Shown here piece after piece: positions 24,603-33,800 of a DNA stretch of 64,000 nucleotides. Every line of letters starts with the position of its first letter. Position 1 is the first letter of the stretch. Both the position numbers and the translations under genes were made by a program. This stretch comes from CADCTQ01 sp963844325 (GTDB taxonomy: Bacteria; Bacteroidota; Bacteroidia; Cytophagales; 172606-1), in the NCBI GenBank assembly GCA_963844325.1, contig CAWJNV010000001.1, positions 2,679,802 through 2,743,801 of the forward strand, read 5' to 3'. The notes under the pieces are model-generated. The model worked only from the letters and a program-made list of their open reading frames with translations, was not told the DNA's origin and ran no database searches.

Positions 24603-26225
24603 TCAGGGCCGGGCCCGTTCCCCGAAGAAGTCGCCCGGGTTCCAGGTGGGGCGGCCGGGCGACTGGGCTACCAGGTACCCGATCAGGAAGTTGAGCTGCA
24701 CGTACTGGCGGCCGGCGTTCCAGTCGAAGGTGCCGTTGATCTCGTCCTGGGGCTGGTGGTAGTACCGGGCCCGCCACGCCTGCACCTGCACGTTGAGGTT
24801 GTTCCTGCCGTCGGCCGTCTGGTTGCCGTACTTGATGTGCAGGGCCGGGATGCCCTGCGCCACGAAGCTGTACTGGTCGCTGCGGATGAAGCGGTTCTGC
24901 TCCGGCTCGGGGTCGGCTTCGAGGGCGATGCCCAGGTACCGGCAGGCTTCGGCTACCTGGCTTTGCAGCGAGGAATGGCCGGCGCCCAGCGCCACCGCCG
25001 ACCGCAGCGGGGCAATGAGGGTGGGCATGTCGGTGTTGACGTTGGCGACGATGCTGGCGGCCGGCACGGTCGGGTAGCGGGCAAAGTAGCCCGAGCCCAG
25101 CAGCCCCATCTCTTCGCCCGTCACCAGCACGAACAGCACCGACCGCCGGGGTTTCCCTTCCAGCCGGGTGTACAGCCGGGCAATTTCGAGGATGCTGGCT
25201 ACGCCCGAAGCATTGTCGTGCGCCCCGTTGTAAATCGAGTCGCCGTTGACGGGGGTGCCCACGCCCAGGTGGTCGAGGTGGGCGCTGTGCACGAGGTGCT
25301 CGCTTTGCAACTGGGGGTCGGCGCCGGCCACGCGGCCCACTACGTTGTAGCTGTCAAAATCGCGGTGCACGGAGCGGTACGCGGCCCGCAGCGACGGCAC
25401 CAATTCAACGGAAGCGGGCCGCCCGGCTTTGAGGGAGGCGAGTACTTTGGGCAGGTCCTGCCCGGCGGCTTTCAGCAGCCCCGCCAGCACCGAACGCCGC
25501 ACCAGGGCCATGCACCGGACCGAATCGGAGGTGTAGTACGAAGCCACGGCCAGGGTGCCGTCGGGGCCCAGCACGCTGTGGATGCCCGCCGCCGAACGGG
25601 GCAGGCTGTCGGCCCCGGTGCCGATGAGCACGCCCACGGCCCCGTGGCGCACGGCCGTCTCCTGGAGGGTAGCCAGGTTCTGGCTGTGGGCCGCCACCGT
25701 GGACGGAAACTTTTCGGGGGCGCCCCGGAGCACCAGCACCCACTTGCCCCGGGCATCGAGGCCCGCGTAGTCGTCGTATCCCAGCGCGAGGGCGCTGATG
25801 CCGTAGCCGGCAAACACGACGGGGGCGTCGAGCGTGACCTCGGCCTGCCGGGGATTCGGGAAAATCACGTAGTCGCGGCCGGCGGCCAGCGGGGTGGACG
25901 GGCCGAGGGCGAGGGTACCCCCTTCGGCCAGCCGGGCGTTGCGCAGGCGCACCTTTTGCAGGTACGTGCCGTTTTCACCGGCCGGTTCCACGCCCATCTC
26001 GCGCAGTTGCCCGGTCACGTAGTCTACGGCCAGTTGGTAGCCCTCCGTGCCCGGCATCCTGCCGCGCAGGCGGTCGTCGGCCAGGTACTGCACGTGGGCT
26101 TTGAGGGCTTTGGGTTTCACGGTCCGCAGGGCCTGGGCCACCGGTTTGTCGAGGGTTGGGGGCTGGGCAACGGCTGCCGCAACGGTCAGGCAAATGGGGA
26201 AGAGGAAGGATAAGAAGCGTTTCAT
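24603..26225 (-). CDS. Secreted M28 family metallopeptidase with PA domain
   Basis: A 540-residue exported aminopeptidase-like enzyme from the ATG at 26225, with a signal peptide (MKRFLSFLFPICLTVAAAVA). Residues about 130-280 are a protease-associated insert. The M28 di-zinc site is visible: HSAHLDHLG (His), NGAHDNASGVAS (bridging Asp), VTGEEMGLLGSGYFA (catalytic and ligand Glu pair) and a later VNTDMP Asp. The final His should lie in the YHQPQDEINGTF segment. It would cleave peptides in the periplasm or outside the cell. It is divergent from the ATP-grasp gene across a long perfect inverted repeat. Confidence 0.88.
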   Translation of the reverse strand: MKRFLSFLFPICLTVAAAVAQPPTLDKPVAQALRTVKPKALKAHVQYLADDRLRGRMPGTEGYQLAVDYVTGQLREMGVEPAGENGTYLQKVRLRNARLAEGGTLALGPSTPLAAGRDYVIFPNPRQAEVTLDAPVVFAGYGISALALGYDDYAGLDARGKWVLVLRGAPEKFPSTVAAHSQNLATLQETAVRHGAVGVLIGTGADSLPRSAAGIHSVLGPDGTLAVASYYTSDSVRCMALVRRSVLAGLLKAAGQDLPKVLASLKAGRPASVELVPSLRAAYRSVHRDFDSYNVVGRVAGADPQLQSEHLVHSAHLDHLGVGTPVNGDSIYNGAHDNASGVASILEIARLYTRLEGKPRRSVLFVLVTGEEMGLLGSGYFARYPTVPAASIVANVNTDMPTLIAPLRSAVALGAGHSSLQSQVAEACRYLGIALEADPEPEQNRFIRSDQYSFVAQGIPALHIKYGNQTADGRNNLNVQVQAWRARYYHQPQDEINGTFDWNAGRQYVQLNFLIGYLVAQSPGRPTWNPGDFFGERARP

Positions 26226-26291
26226 GAACAGGAAAGTGGTTTTCTGCCCTACGAACCTACCCATTTTTTTCCGGGGAAGTTTCACGAAGAG

Positions 26292-26409
26292 TTCACGCAA
26301 AGGCGCAAAGGAGGCGCGCAAAGAACGCAAAGAAAAAACAATAGGAACGCAAGGAGTTATCAATTCCCCTTTGCGTTCTTTGCGCGCCTCCTTTGCGCCT
26401 TTGCGTGAA
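26292..26409. repeat. Perfect 41-bp inverted repeat of CGCAAAGG units
   Basis: Arms at 26292-26332 and 26369-26409 are exact reverse complements, made of CGCAAAGGCGCAAAGG-type units with a 36-base loop. The element lies between two divergent genes, so it is not placed as a normal terminator. Similar CGCAAAGG tracts are dispersed intergenic repeats in many genomes. Confidence 0.85.
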
Positions 26410-26536
26410 ACCTTTGCACGAACCGGGAATTTAACAATGCAACCAGTGGTTTAAGGAAAAAACCATTGCCGGAGCCCGCGGGCCGGCAACCAATGCTAGA
26501 CCAATCGTTTATATTGCGCCTTTTCCGCCATCTGTT

Positions 26537-27520
26537 ATGACCTACCAATCGACCGAAAAACCTTTCGCCATTTTCCACGAACACCCCGACTGGTTCAAGC
26601 CCCTGTTTGCCGAACTGGAGCGGCGCGGCATCCCCTACGTGCGTCTCGACGCCGCCCGGCACCTGTTCGACCCGGCCGAAACGCAGTCGCCCTACAGCCT
26701 GTTCTTCAACCGCATGAGCCCCTCGGCCTACCTGCGGGGCAACGAACAGGGCATCTTCTACACGCTGGGCCTGCTGGCCCACCAGGAGCGGCTGGGCATT
26801 CCGGTAATCAACGGCCGCCAGGCCTTTACCTACGAAACGTCCAAGGCCCTGCAACTGTCGCTGCTGGCCTCGCTGGGGCTGCCTTACCCCAAGGCCCGGG
26901 TCATCAACCACCCGTCGCAGGCCGTGGCCGCCGCGCAGGGGCTGCGCTTCCCGGTGGTGGTGAAGGCCAACATCGGCGGCAGCGGCGCCGGCATTGTCCG
27001 CTACGATTCGCCGCAGGCCCTGGCCGACGCCGTGGCGGCCGGTGAAGTCAACCTGGGCATCGACCAGACGGCGCTGGTGCAGGAGTACATTATGGCCCGG
27101 GACGGGCACATCACCCGCGTCGAGACGCTGGACGGCAAGTACCTGTACGCCATCAAGGTGTATACGTCCGGCGAAAGCTTTAACCTGTGCCCGGCCGACA
27201 TTTGCCAGACCACCGGCGGGGTGGAACTGGTGCGCAACGCCTGCGCCATCGACGCCCCCAGGAACGGCATGCGGGTGGAAGCCTACACGCCGCCCCGCGA
27301 GGTGATCGATGCCATTGAACGCATCGTGCAGGCGGCCGGCATCGACGTGGGCGGCATCGAATACATGGTAGACGACCGCGACGGGCAGCTCTACTACTAC
27401 GACGTGAACGCCCTCTCCAACTTCGTGGCCGACGCCGTGAACGTGATCGGCTTCAATCCCCACGCCCGGCTGGTGGATTTCCTCGAAAAGAAGGCCCAAC
27501 TCAAACTCCAGGAGGTATAA
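26537..27520 (+). CDS. ATP-grasp (RimK-like) ligase
   Basis: A 327-residue ATP-grasp protein. Residues about 1-95 form the N-terminal fold. Residues about 100-310 hold the ATP-binding region, with ETSKALQLSLLASLGLPYPK, the nucleotide-binding loop VVVKANIGGSGAGIVRY and the metal-binding end YYYDVNALSNFVADA. It resembles RimK/glutathione synthetase-like carboxylate-amine ligases, which activate a carboxylate with ATP and join it to an amine. Its stop is 2 bases before the start of the luciferase-like gene, so the two form a tight operon. Substrates are unknown. Modification of a peptide or a small amino acid is the usual chemistry. Confidence 0.85.
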   Translation: MTYQSTEKPFAIFHEHPDWFKPLFAELERRGIPYVRLDAARHLFDPAETQSPYSLFFNRMSPSAYLRGNEQGIFYTLGLLAHQERLGIPVINGRQAFTYETSKALQLSLLASLGLPYPKARVINHPSQAVAAAQGLRFPVVVKANIGGSGAGIVRYDSPQALADAVAAGEVNLGIDQTALVQEYIMARDGHITRVETLDGKYLYAIKVYTSGESFNLCPADICQTTGGVELVRNACAIDAPRNGMRVEAYTPPREVIDAIERIVQAAGIDVGGIEYMVDDRDGQLYYYDVNALSNFVADAVNVIGFNPHARLVDFLEKKAQLKLQEV

Positions 27521-27522
27521 CC

Positions 27523-28548
27523 ATGCGCTTTGGCTACTGGCTTCCCGTGTTCGGCGGATGGCTCCGCAACGTGGAAGACGAAGGGATGGATACGTCCTGG
27601 GAATACGTAAAAACGCTGGCCCAACGCAGCGAAGACTGGGGCTACGCCCTCACGCTGATCGCCGAACTTAACCTCAATGACATCAAAGGCATCGAGGCGC
27701 CTTCGCTGGATGCGTGGTCGACGACGGCGGCCCTGGCGGCTGTGACCCAGAAGCTCGAACTGATGGTGGCCGTGCGGCCCACTTTTCACAACCCGGCCCT
27801 GCTGGCCAAGCAGGCCGCCAACATCGACCACATCAGCGGCGGGCGGCTGTCACTCAACGTGGTGTCGTCGTGGTGGCGCGACGAGGCCACCAAGTACGGC
27901 GTGCACTTCGAGCAGCACGACGACCGCTACGCCCGCACCCGCGAATGGCTCCAGGTGCTCGACGGGGTGTGGAGGCAGGACCACTTCTCGTACGACGGCA
28001 AATACTACCAGGTAGCCGACAACGTGCTGCAACCCAAGCCCGTGTCGCGGCCCCGGCCGTTCCTCTACGCCGGCGGCGAATCGGAGGCGGCCAAGGACCT
28101 GATTTCGCTCCAGTGCGACGGCTACGTGATGCACGGCGACCCGCCCGAAAAGATCGGCGAACGCATTGCCGACATGCGCCGGCGCCGCGAAAAGTGGGGC
28201 CTGCCGCCCATGCAGTTCGGGGTGGCCGCTTACTCGATTGTGCGCGACACGGAGGCGCAGGTAAAGCAGGAAATTGAACGCATCACCAACGTGCGGGGCT
28301 CGGCGGCGGGCTACCAGAACTACCAGCAGTGGCTGGCCGGCACGCAGCTCGAACAGCGGGTGTCGCTGGAAGACTACTCGGTGTCCAACCGGGGCCTGCG
28401 CACGGGCCTGGCCGGCACTGTAGCCCAGGTGCAGGACCGCATTGCGGCCTTTGAAGCCGTGGGGGTGGATTTCTTCCTCCTTCAGTGCAGCCCGCAACTC
28501 GAAGAGATGGAACGCTTTTCCCAGGCCATCATCCGGGAATTTGCGTAA
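27523..28548 (+). CDS. Luciferase-like FMN-dependent monooxygenase (SfnG/SsuD-like)
   Basis: A 341-residue flavin-dependent oxidoreductase of the LLM class. Visible family features are the N-terminal FGYWLPVFGGWLRN, the GGRLSLNVVSSWWRDEA segment and the phosphate/flavin-binding HDDRYARTREWLQVLDGVW, as in alkanesulfonate and dimethylsulfone monooxygenases. These enzymes use reduced FMN and O2 to cleave C-S bonds or oxidise related compounds. It is translationally close to the ATP-grasp gene (2-base gap) and followed by a terminator, which makes a two-gene operon. No flavin reductase gene is nearby. The substrate is not predictable. Confidence 0.87.
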   Translation: MRFGYWLPVFGGWLRNVEDEGMDTSWEYVKTLAQRSEDWGYALTLIAELNLNDIKGIEAPSLDAWSTTAALAAVTQKLELMVAVRPTFHNPALLAKQAANIDHISGGRLSLNVVSSWWRDEATKYGVHFEQHDDRYARTREWLQVLDGVWRQDHFSYDGKYYQVADNVLQPKPVSRPRPFLYAGGESEAAKDLISLQCDGYVMHGDPPEKIGERIADMRRRREKWGLPPMQFGVAAYSIVRDTEAQVKQEIERITNVRGSAAGYQNYQQWLAGTQLEQRVSLEDYSVSNRGLRTGLAGTVAQVQDRIAAFEAVGVDFFLLQCSPQLEEMERFSQAIIREFA

Positions 28549-28577
28549 AGAAACGTGACGAAACCTGATTTTATACA

Positions 28578-28622
28578 AGAAGCCCGTCCGGTTATAGCTA
28601 CTGGAAGGGCTTCTCTTTTTTT
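28578..28622 (+). terminator. Intrinsic terminator of the ATP-grasp/LLM operon
   Basis: The stem AAGAAGCCC / GGGCTTCT is followed by CTTTTTTT, 30 bases after the luciferase-like stop. Confidence 0.85.
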
Positions 28623-28671
28623 ACCGGAACCTCCATCGTATCTGGGAAACAAAGACGGCCTGGTTCCCGTG

Positions 28672-29853
28672 CTACGCATCCGGCAACGCATTCATCCCCC
28701 GAAGGACATAATCCTGCGGGATTCGCTCCTGTTCGAGGCGGTTGTGGTCCTCAAGCTGGAGCAGGTGGTAGAACAGGTGCGTTTCTTCCGGGGTGAGGTG
28801 GGGAAGGCTGGTGCGGTAAAAATCCGGCCCTTTGACGGCGTATTTTTTGAACGTGCGGAAGGTGCCGGCATCCATGAGGAAGGACCGGGTCTGGGGGAAA
28901 AAGCCGCGCAGCACGGAAAGAATTTCGAACCCGTGCGCGTCGATGTCGCCCCAGTAATAGATCTTTTTGTCGCGCAGCCAGGCGGCCTGCCCCAGCAGGT
29001 GCAACTTGAAACCTTCCCCGAAAACGGCCACTGACCCTTCCAATTGGGGCAGGGTGAGAAAGTTGAAGATGTTGGAAAAGTTGGTTTTGTTCTCCAGGAT
29101 GAACACGCGTGCACAGGCAAGCCGGAGGGCATTGAACTGCGACAGGGGAATGCTCAGGTCATCGAGACCGCTGAAGCACGTGCGGGCCAACGCCGGGTCC
29201 AGGATCCGCAGGCGCAGCAGCGGCTCGTCGTACCGGAGGTTGAACCGCCGGCGAAACTCCTTCGCATCCGCCTGTACGTAACCGGGCAGCAAAAAGTCCA
29301 GCAGGCTGGTGAGTACCGGTATGTTTTCCTCAATGAACTTGGTGGGTACCTGGATCGGCAACTCGCGGATGTAGAGGCGCGGCGTGGGGTTGGCCCGGAA
29401 ATAGTGGCATACGCGCAGCAACGCGTCCCACTGCCCGGCATTTTCGATCACCTTGAGCGGATGTTCGGCCAGCCACGCTTCGAGTGCGGGCATTTCGCGG
29501 CGAACCAGGGCCACTGACTGCGTGAAGGCGCGGAACGCTTTGTCCTTCCTGATGAACTTCAAGTAGTCCTCGGGCGTCTCGAAAAAGATGCGGGCCGGCA
29601 ACCACTGCCGCCCGGCTTTCCGGGTGGCCGTTTCTTTGAATTCAACCGTGTACCCAAATCCCAGTTCCTCTTTCGATTCCTTTTTGAGGTTTTTGATTGC
29701 CTGGTCGAGGGCCGCGAAATCTTCCAGGATGCCGGCGGTCTTTACCTTACCAAAGCGGATTTCGAGCGGCATGGTTTCATCCCGCAACCAGGCGACGAGG
29801 TAATTTTTGTACCAGCCGTCGGCCTGTCTTTTGATTTCCGTGACTGTGATCAT
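28672..29853 (-). CDS. jetD: Wadjet nuclease subunit JetD (DUF3322/DUF2220)
   Basis: A 393-residue protein from the ATG at 29853 (MITVTEIKRQADGW). Residues about 1-190 match the DUF3322 region (RFGKVKTAGILEDFAALDQ, TKFIEENIPVLTSLLDFLL). The C-terminal part is the topoisomerase VI-like Toprim domain (DUF2220) with the acidic motif YYWGDIDAHGFEILSVLR near residue 301. In Wadjet systems JetD is the nuclease that cuts small closed circular DNA trapped by the JetABC condensin. It is the last gene of the jet locus here, and it is separated from jetC by a REP transposase gene and repeats. The reading frame is intact. Confidence 0.9.
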   Translation of the reverse strand: MITVTEIKRQADGWYKNYLVAWLRDETMPLEIRFGKVKTAGILEDFAALDQAIKNLKKESKEELGFGYTVEFKETATRKAGRQWLPARIFFETPEDYLKFIRKDKAFRAFTQSVALVRREMPALEAWLAEHPLKVIENAGQWDALLRVCHYFRANPTPRLYIRELPIQVPTKFIEENIPVLTSLLDFLLPGYVQADAKEFRRRFNLRYDEPLLRLRILDPALARTCFSGLDDLSIPLSQFNALRLACARVFILENKTNFSNIFNFLTLPQLEGSVAVFGEGFKLHLLGQAAWLRDKKIYYWGDIDAHGFEILSVLRGFFPQTRSFLMDAGTFRTFKKYAVKGPDFYRTSLPHLTPEETHLFYHLLQLEDHNRLEQERIPQDYVLRGMNALPDA

Positions 29854-29893
29854 CAGTAGGAGGTTGTGATTGGGGTTGCGGAGGAATGTACGT

Positions 29894-30592
29894 TCACCGG
29901 GATAAATCCGGGGTAGAAAAGAATCGGTCATCCTGCCACCGGGCCGGGTTGTTGAGAATGTAGCTGCTGATGTGCCGGTAGGCTCTTGCACTTCGGATGA
30001 TGTGATCGTGGTAACGGGACTGCCAGGCAAAACCCGCCCGAACTTTACGGGCCTCATGCGAAGTGCGTCCTTTGTACCAACGGATGATCCGGGACAAATT
30101 ATCGTTTAACATCGGATTTTTATCGCCGGCAAAGCCCCCCGGGTTTTCGGGAGGTGGCGCAGCGACGGTAACGGGTGGGGGCAGAGACGCGATGAGGTCT
30201 GGAGACGCGATGAATCGCGTCTCTACGGGTGGTTTGTCAATCACCAAAATACCGTGCACATGGTTGGGCATAACCACAAAGGCATCCAATCGAACGAACG
30301 GAAAATGCTGCGGAATTTCCAGCCAGCAGGCCAGGGCAATTGTACCCAACGGAGACGGAATCAATTGCGGGAACCCGTCCGCATGTAGAGACGCGATTAA
30401 TCGCGTCTCCGGTACGACCCCGTACCCCGTACCCGGTACGAGGTGTGATGATGGATTGGCGACGATACGACCAAAAAAATGTTCCCGGTTTTGCGTACAG
30501 ATGGTGATAAAATAGGCGGCATTGTTGCCGTAGTCCCACCATTCGGCCCGGGCGGAAGGAATGCGGTATTTGTTTTGAAACAGTTCAGTCAT
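29894..30592 (-). CDS. REP-associated tyrosine transposase (RAYT, Y1/HUH type)
   Basis: A 232-residue single-domain transposase from the ATG at 30592 (MTELFQNKYRIPSARAEWW). Family hallmarks are YFITICTQNREHFFG near the start, the HUH metal site in FVVMPNHVHGILVI and the catalytic-tyrosine region HISSYILNNPARW near the end. RAYTs cut and move palindromic REP elements as single strands. Two copies of the local palindrome (30202-30223 and 30388-30409) lie inside the reading frame and are translated as ETRFIASPD and ETRLIASLH without breaking it. It lies between jetC and jetD in the same orientation. It could be active, since both motifs and the frame are intact. Confidence 0.88.
   Translation of the reverse strand: MTELFQNKYRIPSARAEWWDYGNNAAYFITICTQNREHFFGRIVANPSSHLVPGTGYGVVPETRLIASLHADGFPQLIPSPLGTIALACWLEIPQHFPFVRLDAFVVMPNHVHGILVIDKPPVETRFIASPDLIASLPPPVTVAAPPPENPGGFAGDKNPMLNDNLSRIIRWYKGRTSHEARKVRAGFAWQSRYHDHIIRSARAYRHISSYILNNPARWQDDRFFSTPDLSR
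30202..30223. repeat. REP palindrome inside the RAYT gene
   Basis: A 22-bp palindromic element, GAGACGCGAT + 2 + ATCGCGTCTC, in frame within the transposase gene. A degenerate half copy precedes it at 30184-30194. Confidence 0.85.
30388..30409. repeat. REP palindrome inside the RAYT gene
   Basis: A second in-frame copy of the 22-bp palindrome, preceded by CCCGTCCGCATGTA, an extension shared with other copies in this cluster. Confidence 0.85.
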
Positions 30593-30878
30593 TGCCTGTA
30601 GCAGTGAATGGCCGGGTGGCCGTTGTGTTTCGGAATTGATTACGGAAACTGCCGAAACATAACCGGTACGTGACGGGACCCGTCCGCACGTAGAGACGCG
30701 ATTCATCGCGTCTCCAGACCTCATCGCGTCTTCATGCACGATTCATCGCGTCTCCATGCATCATCGCGTCTCTTCTGCAACAGGTGCACCTGGAGACGCG
30801 GTGACGGGTGGAGGTGGAGACGGATGATGCTTGAGACGCGATGAATCGCGTCTCTACATGCGCGGACGGGCCGCGATT
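30593..30878. repeat. REP cluster between jetC and the RAYT gene
   Basis: A 286-base gap without genes. It holds full palindromes at 30694-30715 and 30833-30854 and several half copies (TCATCGCGTCTC at about 30721-30780, GGAGACGCGGTGA near 30792). Two copies share the extension CCCGTCCGC...GTAGAGACGCG. The arrangement of alternating full and half REPs resembles a BIME. Confidence 0.85.
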
Positions 30879-33800
30879 TTACGCGTTGTGGATGGGTTGC
30901 AGGTTGGCCTTCTCCCGGTGGTATTCCTCGATGGTGAGGTTTTTCACCACGGAATTGTTGCCGTTTTCGTTGTTGATTACGAAATGGCAGGCCTGGATGT
31001 AGTTTTCGATGATGTTGATTTTTTGCAGCGGCGTCACGATCAGCAGTTGCAGATCGAGGCGACGGAACAGTTCCAGGCCGTAGCGGGTACTCTCGTCGGA
31101 GCCCCGGCCGAAGGCCTCATCGATCACGGCGAAGCGGAAGGACCGGGATTTGGTCTGGTTCCATTCCAGGCCGAACTGGTAGGCCAGCGCCGAGGCCAGG
31201 ATGGTGTAGGCCAGTTTCTCCTTCTGCCCGCCCGAACCGCCGTCCGAACTGTTGTAAAAGCGTTTCTCGGAGCCGTCGGCGGCCCACTTTTCGCTGGCCG
31301 AGAAGGTAAACCAGTTCCGCACGTCAGTCACCCGGGCGGTCCAGTTGAGGTCGGCGGGGGTGCCGCTGTTGAAGCGGTCGAGGATGCTCTTTACCTGGTT
31401 GAACTTCGCCTCGCCGTACGCGTCGCTTTCGCCGAGCGTATTGGCAATGCAGCGCCGCAGGTCGCCCTGAAAATCGACGATGTCTTTGTCCTGGGCCTTG
31501 TCGCGGAGCAGTTCGATGTACGTGCCCGGATTGTATTCAATGCTTTTGAGGGATTCATTGATTTTGTCAATCTTGACCCGGATTTCCACCTCTTCTTTCT
31601 CCAGGAAAGCCTTGAACAGGACAATGTCGTTGATCACCCCCTTGTTGAGAGCGTCTTTGAAACGCTGCTCAAAGCGCGGCAGGTCCTCGTCCTCGATCTT
31701 TTTGAGGAACGCCCGGAATTCGGGAATTGATTTTACGTCCGCGTCCACTTCCACGGTTTCGGCCGGGTAAGCCGCTTTGTAAGCCTGCATTTTTTTCTCC
31801 ACGGAAGCCCGCAGCCCGCCGAGCTGCTTGCCGGCAGCATCTTTTTCGCCATTGATCTTTTTAAGCACCTCATCCCGAATGGCATTGATGTTTTTTACCG
31901 TGGGCGTCTGCTGCTTGTGGTAGCCTTGCAACCGGGGAAAATACCTTTTCCGTTCGTCGTCGGTCAGCAATCCCTCGGTGGCCCGGCACGCGGCAAGGTC
32001 AGCTTCGAAGGCTTTGAGACTCCCTTCGATTTCGCCCTGTCTTTTTACTTTCTCCCGTTCGGCGTATTCCAGTTCCTTCAACCGGGTTTGTACGGCGCTT
32101 AGTTGGGCATTGAGTTGCTTCAACTGGTCCGAACTCTTTTCCAGGGCTTCCCGGTCCGCTTTCAGTCTTTCAATTTCCTTGGCCTCCTTCTCCCAGTCGA
32201 TTTCCGGGAAGCTGGCAAACTTGAGGAAGTCGTGCAGGTGGCGGTCCTGCTGCTGGAGAAACAGTTGCCGCTTGCCGATCGTTTGCATGCCTTTCTGCAA
32301 CTCGCCCACCGTCTTCTCCAGGGTTTTTATTTCCTTTTCAATGGCTTTGATCTTGTCGGCGTTGCTCCAGCCCAGCACGTAATGCTTCCGGTCCAGCAGG
32401 TTCCGGCGGTCGTCTTTTTCGTGGCGGGCTTTGCCGCTTTTGACCTGGCCGTTGCGGGTAATGGCTTTGGGAGCCCGGGCGAACTGCTGAAGCGTATGGC
32501 AGCACACGTAATCAAAGTGTTCCCTCAGTTCGTTTTCCAGCCAGTCGTAAAAAGGCGTGTCGTGTTTGATTTCGACTTTGTCAAACAGGGCGTCGTCCGG
32601 TAACCGGGAAGATGAATTGGGTTTGACCTGCGGCGGAATCCGGAAATACACCAGCCGGCCCCGCAGGTTGGTGCGGTCTGCCAGTTCACTGACGGCCGGG
32701 TAGTGCTGCTCCGGCACCAGTACACTCAGGCCGAAATTATGCAGCAGGCGTTCAATGGCGCCTTCCCATTCTTTTTCGTCCTTTTTCACCTGCAACAACT
32801 CCCCCGCGAAGGGCAGCTCGGCGGCTTCGAGGCCGGTGTGGTCCAGCAGCAAGGCCCGGATTTTCAGGTTTTCCTCCGGAATCTGGGTTTTCCGTTGCCG
32901 CAGCGAGTTCAGTTCGGACTGCTCCTGCTGCACGAGTTCCAGCTGCCGGTTGAGCGTAACGTTCAGGTCGTCCCGTTGGGCAATGAGTTGCACCAGTTCG
33001 GCGCTGATGTCTGCTTTCAGCCCGGCCGCCGCCTGCCGGGCTTCCAGGAAAGATTCCGCAACGGCAGTCGTTTTCAGTTCCAGCGCCGCGGCCAGCCGGT
33101 TGTATTCCTGGGCTTTTTTAAACTTCTCGGCCCGCGCCCGTTCCGTATCAACGATTGATTTTTTGATCCGCTCCAGTTCCTTGCCCTTGTCATTGTTGGC
33201 AATGGCATTCTTCAATTCAAACTCCTGTTGCCGCTTCACCGCTATTTCTTCCAGCAGGGCCGCCCCTTGCATCGCCAGGTGGTCGAGTTCCTGCCTTTGC
33301 CCGCCCATCTCGGCCACCAGCAGCGTCGCTTTTTCGGCGTTGAAGTACGCCGGCAATGCTTCCAGGCACGCTTCCAGGCCGCGGATGGTGCTTTCTACCT
33401 GCCCGAACTGGTCGGCCTGGGCGACCAGGGGCCGGAGTTGGTGCATCTGGTCCCTGGCCCGCCCAATGGCCTGGTACGACCGGGTGAGGTTGTCGTAGTT
33501 GCGTTTCAGTTCGTCGATCTTCTCTTTCACGTCGGCCTTTTCGAGCATCTGGTTCCGCACGAAGTCGTTCAGGTTGCTCACCGATTTCATCGAGATGGTC
33601 TGGTAGAACAAGTCCAGCGCCTTTTCGGATTTGAGGGCAAACACGCTGCGGAATTTGAGGCTGTAGTCTTTGAACGTGTCGAACACCTCCACGCCCGGCG
33701 TCTGCCGGACCCGCTTTTTGAGCTGGGCGATGTCCTTGCCAAAGCCGGTAAAGTGATTTTTAATGTCGAGGGGTTGCCCGGCCACCACGAAAAACTTGTT

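Noticed and set aside
26226..26363. Longer M28 peptidase start
   Set aside because: The extension crosses the 41-bp inverted repeat, and the ATG at 26225 begins a proper signal peptide.
30593..30878. CRISPR-like array of repeated palindromes
   Set aside because: Units are irregularly spaced, palindromic and adjacent to a RAYT gene. There are no equal-length spacers and no cas genes, so REP/BIME elements explain them.
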